NCBI RefSeq assembly: GCF_006716785.1
Contig: NZ_VFPQ01000001.1
Coordinates: 3,224,001-3,288,000, forward strand
Reading direction: 5' to 3'
From: Thermopolyspora flexuosa
GTDB taxonomy: Bacteria > Actinomycetota > Actinomycetes > Streptosporangiales > Streptosporangiaceae
Length of the DNA stretch: 64,000 nt
The position numbers and the translations under genes are program-made. Shown here one piece after another: positions 41,046 to 49,451 of this stretch. The notes below the pieces were generated by a model that was not told the origin of the DNA, ran no database searches, and saw only the letters and a list, made by a program, of their open reading frames with translations. Numbering within the stretch: the stretch's first letter is position 1; each line of letters opens with the position of its first letter.

Positions 41046-43157
41046 TCAGGCCAGCTCGAGGGGATCGATGCGGACCTGCACCGGATCGGGGGACCTGCGT
41101 GCCGCGCGCACCGCGGAGGCGGCCTTGAGCGCCCGGGCCAGTTCGGCCCCGCGGGCGCCCGGCACGCGCACCATGAGCCGCTCCCGGGGCCGGTCGTCGG
41201 CCGCGCCGGCGTCGGGCTCGCCGGGGCGCGGGCGGGGCGGGTCGACGGGGACCGGGCCGAGGATCTGCGCGCCGGGCGGCAGGTCGAGGGCGGCGGTCAT
41301 CTCCTGCACCGCCGCGGCCACGCCGGTGAGCGTGGCGACCCGCACCGCGGGCGGGAAGCCGAGCTCGGCGCGCTCGGCGAGCTCCCGCTCGGAGAAGGTG
41401 ACCGGGTCCCAGCGCACCAGCGCCTGCGTCGGCGCGAGCGCGGCCTCCGCGGCCACCACGAGCTCGGCGTGCGGGCGCAGCAGGGCGGCGGCGTTCATCC
41501 AGCGGCGCAGCGTCTCCTCCGCGGCCCGCAGGTCGGGGCGGCCGAGCAGGGCCCAGCCGTCGAGCAGCACGGCGGCCGCGTACCCGCCCGCGGCGACCGG
41601 CTCGGCGCCCGGGGTGGCGACCACGAGGGCGGGCTCGGGCCCGACCGCGGCGAGCACCCCGTCGCGGCCCGAGGTGCGCACCGGGACCGCGGGGAACGCC
41701 CGGCCGAGCTCCTCGGCGGTACGGCGGGCGCCGACGACGACCGCGCGCACCCCGGCGTCGCCACAGGCCGGGCAGCGCCAGGCGCCGGCGACGCGGCCGC
41801 ACCAGCGGCAGTACGGCATGGCGTGGCCGCTGCGCAGCGCGAGCGGGCCGCCGCAGCTCGGCCCGGACGGCCGCGCTCCCCCGGCGGCGGCCGGGCTGTG
41901 GCCGCACCGCGCCGGGGCCCGGCAGGACCGGCAGGCGAGCGCGGGCAGGTAGCCGCGCCGCGGCACCTGGACCAGCACCGGCCCGTCGGCCAGGCCGCGC
42001 TTCAGCGTGCGCCAGGCGAGGTTGGGCAGCCGGGCGGCGCGCGCCGCCTCGTCGCGGGCGAGCTCGGCGTCGTCGCCGGAGGGGCGCACCCGGGGGGCGG
42101 CGGCGCGCAGCGCCGTGCGGTCCGGGGTGATCGGCCGTGCCCAACCGGTGGCCACCAGGCGGGTCGCCTCGGCGGTGCGCGCGTACCCGCCGACGAGCAG
42201 CGCGGCGCCGGTCTGGTGGGCGCGCAGCGCGAGCACCTCCCGGGCGTGCGGGTAGGGGGCGCGCGGCTCGGCGTGCAGGTCGTCCCCGTCGTCCCAGATC
42301 ACCGCGAGGCCGAGGTCGTGCACCGGCGCGAACATCGCCGCGCGGGTGCCGACCACGGCGCGTACCCCGCCGCGCAGCACCCGCAGCCAGCGCCGGTACC
42401 GCTCGGCCGGGCCGAGGTCGGCGGTGAGGGCGACGTGCGGCATGTCGCCGAGCGCCCGGTGCACGAGGTCGACGTCCTTGCCGTCGGGCACCACCACGAG
42501 CGCCCCGCGCCCGGCGGCGAGCGCGACCCGCACCGCGGCGGCGACGCAGCGCGGCCAGCGCGGGCCGTCCGGGCCGGTGCCCGGGATCGCGTTCCACACC
42601 GCCCGCGGCGCCCGCCCGTCGGCGAGCGCGGCGAGGAAGAAGCCTCCGGCCGGGTAGTCCGCCCACTCGCGGGCGGCCCGCTCGAGCGTCTCGCGGTCCG
42701 GGTCGGTACGGCCGGGCGGCTGCGGGGCCGGGTCCGCGGTCTCGGCCTCCACCCGGGCGTGCCGCGGCGGGATGGCGAGCCGGAGCACGTCGGGGAGGGT
42801 GCCCGCGTACCGGTCGGCGACCGCCCGGGCGAGGCGGGCGATCTCGGGGGTGAGCACGGGCTCGGGCGAGACCACCCGCTCCAGCCAGGCGAGCCGGCCG
42901 CGGTGCTCGCTGGAGTCGGCGCGGTCCAGCAGGTAGCCGTCGACGAGCTTGCCCGCGAACCGGACCCGCACCCGGCAGCCGGGCACGGCCTGCTCGTCGA
43001 GCGTGGCCGGGACCAGGTAGTCGAAGGGCCGGTCGAGGTGCGGCAGCGGGGTGTCGACCACGACCCGCGCCACCGGCGCCGAGGCGGCGGCCGCCCGTCC
43101 GCCGGGCCCGGGGGCCACCGCGCCGGACCGGGGTGCCGCACCGGGGTCGACAGTCAC
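41046..43157 (-). CDS. priA: Primosomal protein N' (PriA), helicase-degenerate actinobacterial form
   Basis: PriA restarts collapsed replication forks. The 703-residue protein keeps the N-terminal DNA-binding domain (VVVDTPLPHLDRPFDYLVPA), the zinc-binding region (CRSC near 407, then YCRWCGRVAGAWRCPACGD) and the C-terminal domain. The ATPase motifs are lost: the Walker A position reads AIPGTGPDGPRWPR with no GxGKT, and the DEEH position reads IWDDGDDLHAEPRAPYPHARE. Such helicase-inactive PriA is known across Actinobacteria, so this is a family trait and not a local mutation. The GTG start at 43157 follows AAGGGGC. Confidence 0.93.
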   Translation of the reverse strand: MTVDPGAAPRSGAVAPGPGGRAAAASAPVARVVVDTPLPHLDRPFDYLVPATLDEQAVPGCRVRVRFAGKLVDGYLLDRADSSEHRGRLAWLERVVSPEPVLTPEIARLARAVADRYAGTLPDVLRLAIPPRHARVEAETADPAPQPPGRTDPDRETLERAAREWADYPAGGFFLAALADGRAPRAVWNAIPGTGPDGPRWPRCVAAAVRVALAAGRGALVVVPDGKDVDLVHRALGDMPHVALTADLGPAERYRRWLRVLRGGVRAVVGTRAAMFAPVHDLGLAVIWDDGDDLHAEPRAPYPHAREVLALRAHQTGAALLVGGYARTAEATRLVATGWARPITPDRTALRAAAPRVRPSGDDAELARDEAARAARLPNLAWRTLKRGLADGPVLVQVPRRGYLPALACRSCRAPARCGHSPAAAGGARPSGPSCGGPLALRSGHAMPYCRWCGRVAGAWRCPACGDAGVRAVVVGARRTAEELGRAFPAVPVRTSGRDGVLAAVGPEPALVVATPGAEPVAAGGYAAAVLLDGWALLGRPDLRAAEETLRRWMNAAALLRPHAELVVAAEAALAPTQALVRWDPVTFSERELAERAELGFPPAVRVATLTGVAAAVQEMTAALDLPPGAQILGPVPVDPPRPRPGEPDAGAADDRPRERLMVRVPGARGAELARALKAASAVRAARRSPDPVQVRIDPLELA

Positions 43158-43510
43158 GCCCCTTGTCCTACCAGATCCCGCCCACCGGTTCCGGGCGCCG
43201 GGCCGCGCCTGTGGACACCGGGGCGGTGCCGGGCCCGCGCACCGGCGCCCGGCGGCGCCGCGCCGCGCCGCCGTCGGCGGATGCGCGACCTCGCGCTCCC
43301 CCGCCCGGACGCGGACGCGACGGCGGCGGCCAGGTCACCGCGCGTGCCTGCGGCGAGACCGCGCCCACGGGCCTGCGGCGCGAGCACGCCGCGCGGCGCG
43401 CTCCGGGTGCGGGCGGCACCCGTCCCGACTGGGGCACGCTCCCGGCATCGGCGGCGGGCGACGTAGCCATGCGGCCGCCGTACCCCTCCGGGCGATGGCC
43501 GGTACGCCGC
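43158..43510. other. Gene-free GC-rich spacer between the NuoF-like gene and priA
   Basis: 353 bases, extremely GC-rich, with several short dyads (for example GGGCGCCGGGCC-type repeats near 43190-43250). I see no convincing promoter, RNA or coding region. A 100-codon minus-strand reading frame here is low-complexity Arg/Pro/Ala and has poor ribosome-site spacing. Confidence 0.5.
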
Positions 43511-44992
43511 TCAGTGGCCGCCGTTGCGCTCCAGGCGCAGGGCGAGGGCCGGGCACATGGCGATCGCCTTCTCCGCGTCCTTCTCCAGGCGGGCCGGGAG
43601 GGGGCTGTTGGGGATCACCGGGAAGCCGTGGATGTCGAGCGTGATGTACCCGGAGAGCACGCCCGCGCACAGGCCGTGGCCGTCGCAGCGGCTCCAGTCG
43701 ACGACGAGGCGGCCGACGGTCGGCTGGCTCGGCTCCTCCATCGGCACCGGCAGCCTGCCCAGCACCTTGCGCCCGCAGGAGCCGTTGAGCACGTGCTGGT
43801 TGACGTCCTCCTTGAACGCCTCGAGCGCCGACAGCACGAACCGGGACAGGCCGTCGGGGTGCGAGCACGCGCCGCGGCCCTTCACCGCGCCCGCGGCCCG
43901 CCGTACCGTCTCGAGGGTGACCGAGCCGCCCCGGCCCTCGGCGAGCGCCTCCATCGCCTCGGCGAGCACGGGCAGGCCGAGCGCGCACGGGCCGCACTGG
44001 CCCGCCGACTCCCCGGCCATGTACCGGGCGACGCGGGCCGCCTCGCCGAGCGGGCAGGTGTCCGGGCCGAGCGGCAGGATGATGCCGGCGCCGAGCTGGG
44101 TGCCGACCGGCTTGAGCCCGGCGCGGGACAGCTCGGCGCGCATCGCGGCCTCGCCGGAGATGAACTTGCCGTGGTAGCCGCCGATCACCACGCCGTCGCC
44201 GGGGTCGGCGTCGCACAGCTCCAGCACCACGCGCAGCGGGATGCCCGCGGGCGCCTCGACCACGGCGGGCGACTTCGCCGAGCCGAGCACGGTGAGCAGG
44301 ATCGTGCCGGGCTCCTCGGCGGTGCCCGCCATGCGGTAGCCGTCGGCGCCGAGCGAGGCGAGCATGGCGAGCTGGGAGTAGGTCTCCGCGTTCGACAGCA
44401 GCGTGGGCAGGCCCGCCACGCCGCTCTCGCTCGCCCGGACCTTGCGGCCGGGCGGGATGGGCTTGAGCCCGTTGATGCCGCGCACCAGCGCGCCGCCCTC
44501 GCCGGTGACGAACCGCTCGGGGAACCGCACCACCCGGGCGAGGCCGGTGAGCCCGCGCTCGGCGATCGCGCTCTCCACCGAGACCTGGGCCTCGGGGTCG
44601 GTGACGCCGACGATCACCTCGCGGGCGCGCAGCGCGGTCGCGGCGAGCACCGCGCCGTCGAGCATGAGGTGGGGGGCGCGGGTGAGCAGCACCTTGTCCT
44701 TGTAGCTGCCCGGCTCGCCCTCGGTGCCGTTGACGACGACCACGACCTCGCTGCGCTTCTGGTTCGCCGACTCGGCGACGGCCATGACCTTGCGGGCGAA
44801 GGGGAAGCCGGCGCCGCCGCGGCCGCGCAGGTTGCCGGCCTCGGCGAGCATGATCAGCTCACCGAGCGACAACAAGGGGGTCTCGCCGTGCAACGCGCGA
44901 TGGGTGGGCCAGTCGATCCGTCGTACCCGGTCCAGCCCGGCGGTCAGCCAGGCCGGCCCGATGTTGCGCACCTCGGGAAGGCCGGAGTTCAT
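43511..44992 (-). CDS. NuoF-like NADH/FMN flavoprotein fused to a C-terminal 3Fe-4S-type ferredoxin
   Basis: 493 residues. The NuoF core has the FMN/NADH motifs GRGGAGFPFARKV (57-69) and NGTEGEPGSYKDK (88-100), an SLBB-like segment (about 230-285) and the iron-sulfur region ESAGQCGPCALGL. There Cys333, Cys336 and later Cys376 remain but the usual first Cys is Ala330, so the N3-type cluster lacks one ligand. Residues about 428-490 form a ferredoxin with Cys436-x5-Cys442 and Cys480-Pro, the pattern of 3Fe-4S ferredoxins that serve P450s. No other complex I subunits are nearby. It is likely a standalone electron-transfer flavoprotein; the partner is unknown. ATG start, weak ribosome site. Confidence 0.85.
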   Translation of the reverse strand: MNSGLPEVRNIGPAWLTAGLDRVRRIDWPTHRALHGETPLLSLGELIMLAEAGNLRGRGGAGFPFARKVMAVAESANQKRSEVVVVVNGTEGEPGSYKDKVLLTRAPHLMLDGAVLAATALRAREVIVGVTDPEAQVSVESAIAERGLTGLARVVRFPERFVTGEGGALVRGINGLKPIPPGRKVRASESGVAGLPTLLSNAETYSQLAMLASLGADGYRMAGTAEEPGTILLTVLGSAKSPAVVEAPAGIPLRVVLELCDADPGDGVVIGGYHGKFISGEAAMRAELSRAGLKPVGTQLGAGIILPLGPDTCPLGEAARVARYMAGESAGQCGPCALGLPVLAEAMEALAEGRGGSVTLETVRRAAGAVKGRGACSHPDGLSRFVLSALEAFKEDVNQHVLNGSCGRKVLGRLPVPMEEPSQPTVGRLVVDWSRCDGHGLCAGVLSGYITLDIHGFPVIPNSPLPARLEKDAEKAIAMCPALALRLERNGGH

Positions 44993-45425
44993 GCCGAACG
45001 CACCCCTCGACCGGAGTCAACGGACGCCCCGTCGGCTCTCCTGCGCAATCGCATCACCTGGTTTCCTTGGTCCGCGGTCCCCGCAATGCCGTTGGAGCGG
45101 TACGAAACCCGGACGCCGCCGAAGCCGCGCTCCGGGCGTGTATCGTCCAAAAGGTAACCCCTCCTCCTTCCTCATGAGTAACTTTTGCCGCAAATACGCA
45201 CGGAGACCACGGAGGGGTTTGGCGAGAGGGAAAGACCGATCGGCCGGTGAGCGCGCCGGGCGGCCACGCAGTCCCGGCGCGCGGCGGGCGAGGACCCCTC
45301 TCGCCCGCCCGCGACGGGTGCGTCCCGTCGCTCACCGGCCACCCCCAGTGTTCAGGCGGATTCGGCGGGAGACATCCGTAGAAGTGCCTATGCCCAGTGC
45401 CGGAATTCGCCCTGTTTAATCCTTT
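44993..45425. other. Gene-free region upstream of the NuoF-like gene, containing a pseudoknot-like repeat set
   Basis: 433 bases between a LuxR gene stop and the NuoF-like start, both minus. Bases 45221-45340 hold interleaved inverted repeats (see the ncRNA entry). An AT-richer patch (45150-45205) on the minus strand contains TACCTT, a possible -10, and a GGAAGGAGGGG stretch. No reading frame there starts with good spacing and continues plausibly, so I do not call a leader peptide. Confidence 0.55.
45221..45340 (-). ncRNA. Candidate structured RNA with H-type pseudoknot topology
   Basis: Perfect inverted repeats: A, GGCGAGAGGG (45221-45230) with 45296-45305 (10 bp). B, GGCCGGTGAGCG (45242-45253) with 45329-45340 (12 bp). 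C, GCGCGCCGGG (45251-45260) with 45273-45282 (10 bp). D, GCGACGGG (45311-45318) with 45324-45331 (8 bp). On the minus strand the order is B, D hairpin, A, C hairpin, B', A'. So A and B interleave as a pseudoknot while C and D are local hairpins in its loops. B competes with C and D for only three bases each. It lies 229-348 bases upstream of the NuoF-like gene. No known riboswitch consensus was recognised. Confidence 0.45.
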
Positions 45426-46913
45426 TCATGCCGTCTTCTGGCTTTCCGGATCCGACGCAGGCGGGTATTCGGCGGCGAGCCAAGTGGCCACCTGGGCGCG
45501 GGAGGTGAGGCCCGCCTTGGCGAGGATGTTGCGCACGTGCGCGTCGACCGTGCGCCGCGCGATCGCCAGCCGCTCGGCGATCATCGGGTTGGACAGGCCC
45601 TCGCTGATCAGCCGGGCCACCTGGAGCTGCCGCTCGCTCAGCGTGCCGATGGCCGGGGGCGCGAGCCGCGCCGGGTCCGCGAGCTGGTCGGACGGCGGCT
45701 CGGCCCCCGAGGGTAAGGACGGCGCCAGGTCCGGCGCCGCGGCCGGTACCGGGCCCGCGCGACCGGCCTCCCCGAGCTCGCGCAGCCGCAGCGCGCCGTA
45801 CCGGCGGAAGGTCTCGAGCATGCGGTGGCGCGTGCCGGAGCGGACCACGATCGAGGCGGCCACGAGCCCGGCGAGGGCGGGCGCGACGGCCTCGCGGGGC
45901 AGCCCGCCGCCCGCGCAGGCGCGCTCCGCGTCCGCCACGGTGAACACGCCGGACAGCACCGACAGCCGGGCCCACAGCAGCCGCTGGCGGGGGTCGCACA
46001 GCTCGTGGCTCCAGTCGAGCGCCGCGCGCAGCCCCTGGTGGCGGGCGAGCGGGGTACGGATCACCCCGGCGAGCAGCTCGAACCGGTCGTCGAGCCGGGC
46101 GAGCAGCTCGCGGACGGTGAGCGAGCGGAGCCGGGCGGCGGCGAGCTCGATGGCGAGCGGCAGCCCGTCCAGGCGGCGGCACAGCTCCCGTGCGGCGGGC
46201 AGCGTGCGCGTGGTGAGCGTGAAGCCCGGGTCGGCCGCCTGCCCGCGCTCGCGCAGCAGCTCGACGGCCTCGTCGAGGGGCAGCGGCGCCACCGCGAGCA
46301 CCCGCTCCCCAGGGAGCCCGAGCGGGCGGCGGGAGGTCGCCACGACCCGCAGCCGGGGCGCCGCGCGCAGCAGGGCGACCACCAGTGCCCCGGCGGCCTC
46401 CCCCAGGTGCTCGCAGGTGTCGAGCAGGACCAGCGCCCGCGCGTCGCCGATCGCGTCCGCGACCGCCTCGGCGAGCGGCCCGGTCACCTCCCCGGCGACC
46501 TCGCCCGCCCACTCCGGGAACGCCGGCAGCGGGCCGTCGGGCGGCACGTCGGCGGGACGATCGGCGGGGCCGTCCGCGGCACCCGGCGCCCGTATCCCCG
46601 GGCGGTCGCCGCCGGGCCCCCGCAGCGCCGCCGCCACCGCATGGGCGGCCGCGCGCAGCGCCGCCCTCGGGTCGGCCGCGGCCGGGTCGCCCGGGGGCGC
46701 CGCCTCGGACAGCTCGGCGTACCAGGCGCCGCCCGGCAGGCGGCGCCGCGACGACTCGGCGATCCGGATCGCGACGCGGCTCTTGCCCACGCCGGCCGGG
46801 CCGGTGACGGTGACCAGCCGCGCGTGGGCCAGCAGCCGCAGGCCGGCGCGCACCTCGGGCCCGCGGCCGACCAGCCCGCTCACCTCGACCGGAAGGTTTC
46901 CCACGTCAGCCAT
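45426..46913 (-). CDS. LuxR-family regulator with N-terminal AAA/NB-ARC-like ATPase
   Basis: 495 residues. A STAND/NB-ARC-like ATPase starts at VSGLVGRGPEV, with Walker A GPAGVGKS (38-45), Walker B ALVLLDTCEHLG and ATSRRPLGLPGE. The winged-helix part has ALDWSHELCDPRQRLLWARLSV. A short linker leads directly to a C-terminal LuxR helix-turn-helix: LSERQLQVARLISEGLSNPMIAERLAIARRTVDAHVRNILAKAGL (about 425-470). Unlike its neighbour it lacks the long TPR region, so it is a compact version. The start has no good ribosome site, and palindromic tandem repeats lie immediately upstream. Targets are unknown. Confidence 0.88.
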   Translation of the reverse strand: MADVGNLPVEVSGLVGRGPEVRAGLRLLAHARLVTVTGPAGVGKSRVAIRIAESSRRRLPGGAWYAELSEAAPPGDPAAADPRAALRAAAHAVAAALRGPGGDRPGIRAPGAADGPADRPADVPPDGPLPAFPEWAGEVAGEVTGPLAEAVADAIGDARALVLLDTCEHLGEAAGALVVALLRAAPRLRVVATSRRPLGLPGERVLAVAPLPLDEAVELLRERGQAADPGFTLTTRTLPAARELCRRLDGLPLAIELAAARLRSLTVRELLARLDDRFELLAGVIRTPLARHQGLRAALDWSHELCDPRQRLLWARLSVLSGVFTVADAERACAGGGLPREAVAPALAGLVAASIVVRSGTRHRMLETFRRYGALRLRELGEAGRAGPVPAAAPDLAPSLPSGAEPPSDQLADPARLAPPAIGTLSERQLQVARLISEGLSNPMIAERLAIARRTVDAHVRNILAKAGLTSRAQVATWLAAEYPPASDPESQKTA

Positions 46914-46922
46914 CTGGTCGAT

Positions 46923-47030
46923 CTAAACACGGCGCGGCCCGGCCGCGCCGATCAAACACCGCGCGGCCCGGCCGCGCCGATCAAACACCGCGCGGCCCGG
47001 CCGCGCCGATCAAACACCGCGCGGGCCGCC
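46923..47030. repeat. Tandem 29-bp palindromic repeat, three exact copies plus partial copies
   Basis: Exact copies lie at 46932-46960, 46961-46989 and 46990-47018. Each contains the perfect dyad GCGCGGCC-C-GGCCGCGC (17 bp) followed by GATCAAACACC. A degenerate partial copy precedes them (46923-46931), reaching to ten bases from the LuxR ATG, and a partial copy follows (from 47019). The unit is not a multiple of three and lies between two LuxR-type genes, so it is non-coding. A repeated protein-binding site or a terminator array are both possible. Confidence 0.9.
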
Positions 47031-47087
47031 CGTCCCGGCTCCGGCTCTGCGCGGGCCGCCACGGCGCGGGGGTGCCGGGCCGGTGGG

Positions 47088-49415
47088 TCAGCCGTCCCCG
47101 AGCCTGCGGCGGGCGCTCCACGCGGCGATCTGCGCCCGCGCGGCGAAGCCGAGCTTGGCGAGGATGTTGCCCACGTGCGTGTCGACGGTACGGGCGGTGA
47201 CCATGAGGCGGTCGGCGATCTCGCGGTTGGTGAGCCCGGCGGCGAGCAGCGCGGCCACGTCCCGTTCCCGGGGGGTGAGCGGCGCCCAGGCGTCGTCCTC
47301 CTCGGACTGCGGGGACCCGTCCTCGCCGAGGGCGTAGCCGACGATCTCGTCGAGCGACATCGAGCCGCCCTCGCGCCGGGCGAGCTCCCGCTCCCGGGCG
47401 GTGAGCGCGCGCCGGATCGCCCGCTCGCAGCGGGCGTGCTCGGCGAGGAACAGCGGCGAGCCGAGCAGGGCGAGGTCCTGCTCGCGCAGGAGCCGCCGCA
47501 CCGCGTAAAGCAGCCGGGCGGCCCGCGGGAAGTCGGCCTGCTCGGCGGCGAGCCAGGCGAGCACCTCCAGGCACTGGAGCATGCCGAGCACGTCGGGCGG
47601 CACCCGTTTCACCCGCAGCGCGGCCCGCAGCAGCCCGGTGGCCGTGGCCACGTCCCCGTCGGCCCGCGCCACCAGGCCGAGGCCGTAGTCGGCGTAGGAC
47701 CCCACCCACGCGTCGCCGAGCCGTTCGCACAGCTCCCGGCACTCGGTGAGGGTCGCCCGGGCGCCCTCGACGTCCCCCCGCCACATCCGGCTCAGCCCGA
47801 GCTCGGCGAGCGCGGCGGTGAGCACCTCGGGCAGCAGGTGGTCGCGCAGCCGCGCGGTCACGTCCGCCAGCAGGCGCTCGGCCTCGGCGAACCGGCCCTC
47901 CAGGCAGGCGAGGGTGCCGCGCAGCTTCCGCAGGCAGGCGTGCGGCCGCGGATCACCGCCCGGCGGCAGCTCGTGCGCGCAGCGGTCGAGCGCGGCGCGG
48001 GCGGCCGGATGGTCGCCCTGGGCCAGCGCCACGTAGGCGAGCACGAGCAGCGCCCACGGCCGCTCGGGGTCGGGCGGCCGCACCAGGGCGAGGAAGCCCT
48101 CCAGCTCGTGCCGCCCCTGCCGGGCCATGCCGCAGGCGGTCCACAGGAACCACGCGCGCGCGGTGAGCGCCAGCCCGGCCGCGGCCTCGGCCGGGTCCGC
48201 GGCGCACCGGTCGAGCGCGGCACGCACGTCCGGCCAGCACCGCCGTACCTCCCGCCAGCGCCGCAGCAGCCCGCCGCGCTCCCCCGGTACGGCACCGCCG
48301 CCCTCGCCCGCGGCCCCGATGCGGCCCGCGGCGAGCACGAGACCGAAGAAGTGGTCGCGGTGCCGCCGCAGCAGCCGCCGGTGCTCCCCGGACTCGGCCA
48401 GGCGGGCCCGGCCGTACTCCCGGATCGTGTCGAGCATGCGGTAGGACATGCCGTCCTCGCACCGGCAGGCGCTGAGGATCGACTTGTCCACCAGCCCGGC
48501 GACCGCCGGATAGACGCGGCCGGCGGGGAGCGCCTCGTCGACGCAGACCGCCTCGACGGCGGGCAGGTCGAAGGCGCCGTGGAACACCGACAGCCGCGCC
48601 CAGGCGAGCCGCTCCTCGGCGGTGCACAGGTCGTGGCTCCACCGGATCGTGTCGCCGACGCTGCGGTGCCGGGACGGTCCGGGGCCGCCGAGCGACAGCC
48701 GGTCCTCCAGCGTCTCGGCGAGCTGCGCCACGCCGAGCGCGGGCACGCGGGCGGCGGCGAGCTCGATCGCCAGCGGGATGCCGTCGAGCCGCACGCACAA
48801 CTCCGCGATCGCGGCCGAGTTCTCCCGGGTGAGCCGGAATCCGGGCACCGCGGTGGCGACCCGGTCGACGAACAGCGCGACCGACTCACAGCCGGCGAGC
48901 GCGGCCGGGTCCGGGGTACGGCCCGGCACCGGCTCCGGCACCCGCATCGGCGGCACCGGGACGATGCGCTCCCCCGGGATGCCGAGCGGCTGGCGGCTGG
49001 TGGCGAGCACCCGCAGCCGGGAGCCGGCGGCGAGCAGCGTCCGCACCAGCAGCGCCACCGGATCCACCAGGTGCTCGCAGGTGTCGAGGATGAGCAGGGC
49101 GCGCAGGTCGGCCACCCGGACGGCGAGCGCCGCCGCGGACCCGGCCGGGTCGGCGGCGTCGAACGCCTGCGCCACCGCCTGCTCGACCTGTCCGGGGTCG
49201 GTCACCCCGGACAGCTCGACGAACCACACGCCGTCGGGGAAGGCGCGGCGCGCGCCCGCCGCCACGCGCAGCGCGACGCGCGTCTTGCCCACCCCGCCCA
49301 CGCCGGTGACGGTGACGAGGCGGAAGCGCTTGAGCGCGGACGCGACCGCGCCCACCTCCCGCCGCCTGCCGACGAACCTCGTCTCGGCGGACGGCGGCAC
49401 CGGCCCGTACCACAC
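47088..49415 (-). CDS. LuxR-family regulator with NB-ARC-like ATPase and TPR region
   Basis: 775 residues: ATPase from TRFVGRRREVGAVASAL, Walker A GVGGVGKT (38-45), Walker B ALLILDTCEHLVDP, ATSRQPLGIPGE. Then a winged-helix segment IRWSHDLCTAEERLAWARLSVFHGAF, a TPR-rich helical region (about 380-690) and a C-terminal LuxR HTH: LTPRERDVAALLAAGLTNREIADRLMVTARTVDTHVGNIL. These large ATP-dependent activators often sense small molecules; the ligand and target are unknown. The GTG lies 36 bases after the metK stop with GGAG upstream. It is a clear paralogue of the LuxR gene downstream. Confidence 0.92.
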   Translation of the reverse strand: MWYGPVPPSAETRFVGRRREVGAVASALKRFRLVTVTGVGGVGKTRVALRVAAGARRAFPDGVWFVELSGVTDPGQVEQAVAQAFDAADPAGSAAALAVRVADLRALLILDTCEHLVDPVALLVRTLLAAGSRLRVLATSRQPLGIPGERIVPVPPMRVPEPVPGRTPDPAALAGCESVALFVDRVATAVPGFRLTRENSAAIAELCVRLDGIPLAIELAAARVPALGVAQLAETLEDRLSLGGPGPSRHRSVGDTIRWSHDLCTAEERLAWARLSVFHGAFDLPAVEAVCVDEALPAGRVYPAVAGLVDKSILSACRCEDGMSYRMLDTIREYGRARLAESGEHRRLLRRHRDHFFGLVLAAGRIGAAGEGGGAVPGERGGLLRRWREVRRCWPDVRAALDRCAADPAEAAAGLALTARAWFLWTACGMARQGRHELEGFLALVRPPDPERPWALLVLAYVALAQGDHPAARAALDRCAHELPPGGDPRPHACLRKLRGTLACLEGRFAEAERLLADVTARLRDHLLPEVLTAALAELGLSRMWRGDVEGARATLTECRELCERLGDAWVGSYADYGLGLVARADGDVATATGLLRAALRVKRVPPDVLGMLQCLEVLAWLAAEQADFPRAARLLYAVRRLLREQDLALLGSPLFLAEHARCERAIRRALTARERELARREGGSMSLDEIVGYALGEDGSPQSEEDDAWAPLTPRERDVAALLAAGLTNREIADRLMVTARTVDTHVGNILAKLGFAARAQIAAWSARRRLGDG

Positions 49416-49451
49416 GGTCCGCTCCGGGCGAGCGCGGGTACAGGCGGCGGA

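Noticed and set aside
43168-43470. 100-codon minus-strand reading frame between the NuoF-like gene and priA
   Set aside because: Low-complexity Arg/Pro/Ala composition, ribosome site about 12 bases from the ATG, no recognisable domain; typical of spurious frames in very GC-rich DNA.
44993-45425. Known riboswitch class (FMN, TPP, cobalamin, glycine, ydaO) in the pseudoknot region
   Set aside because: I compared by eye the core sequences I remember and none fits on either strand; kept only as an unclassified structured RNA candidate.
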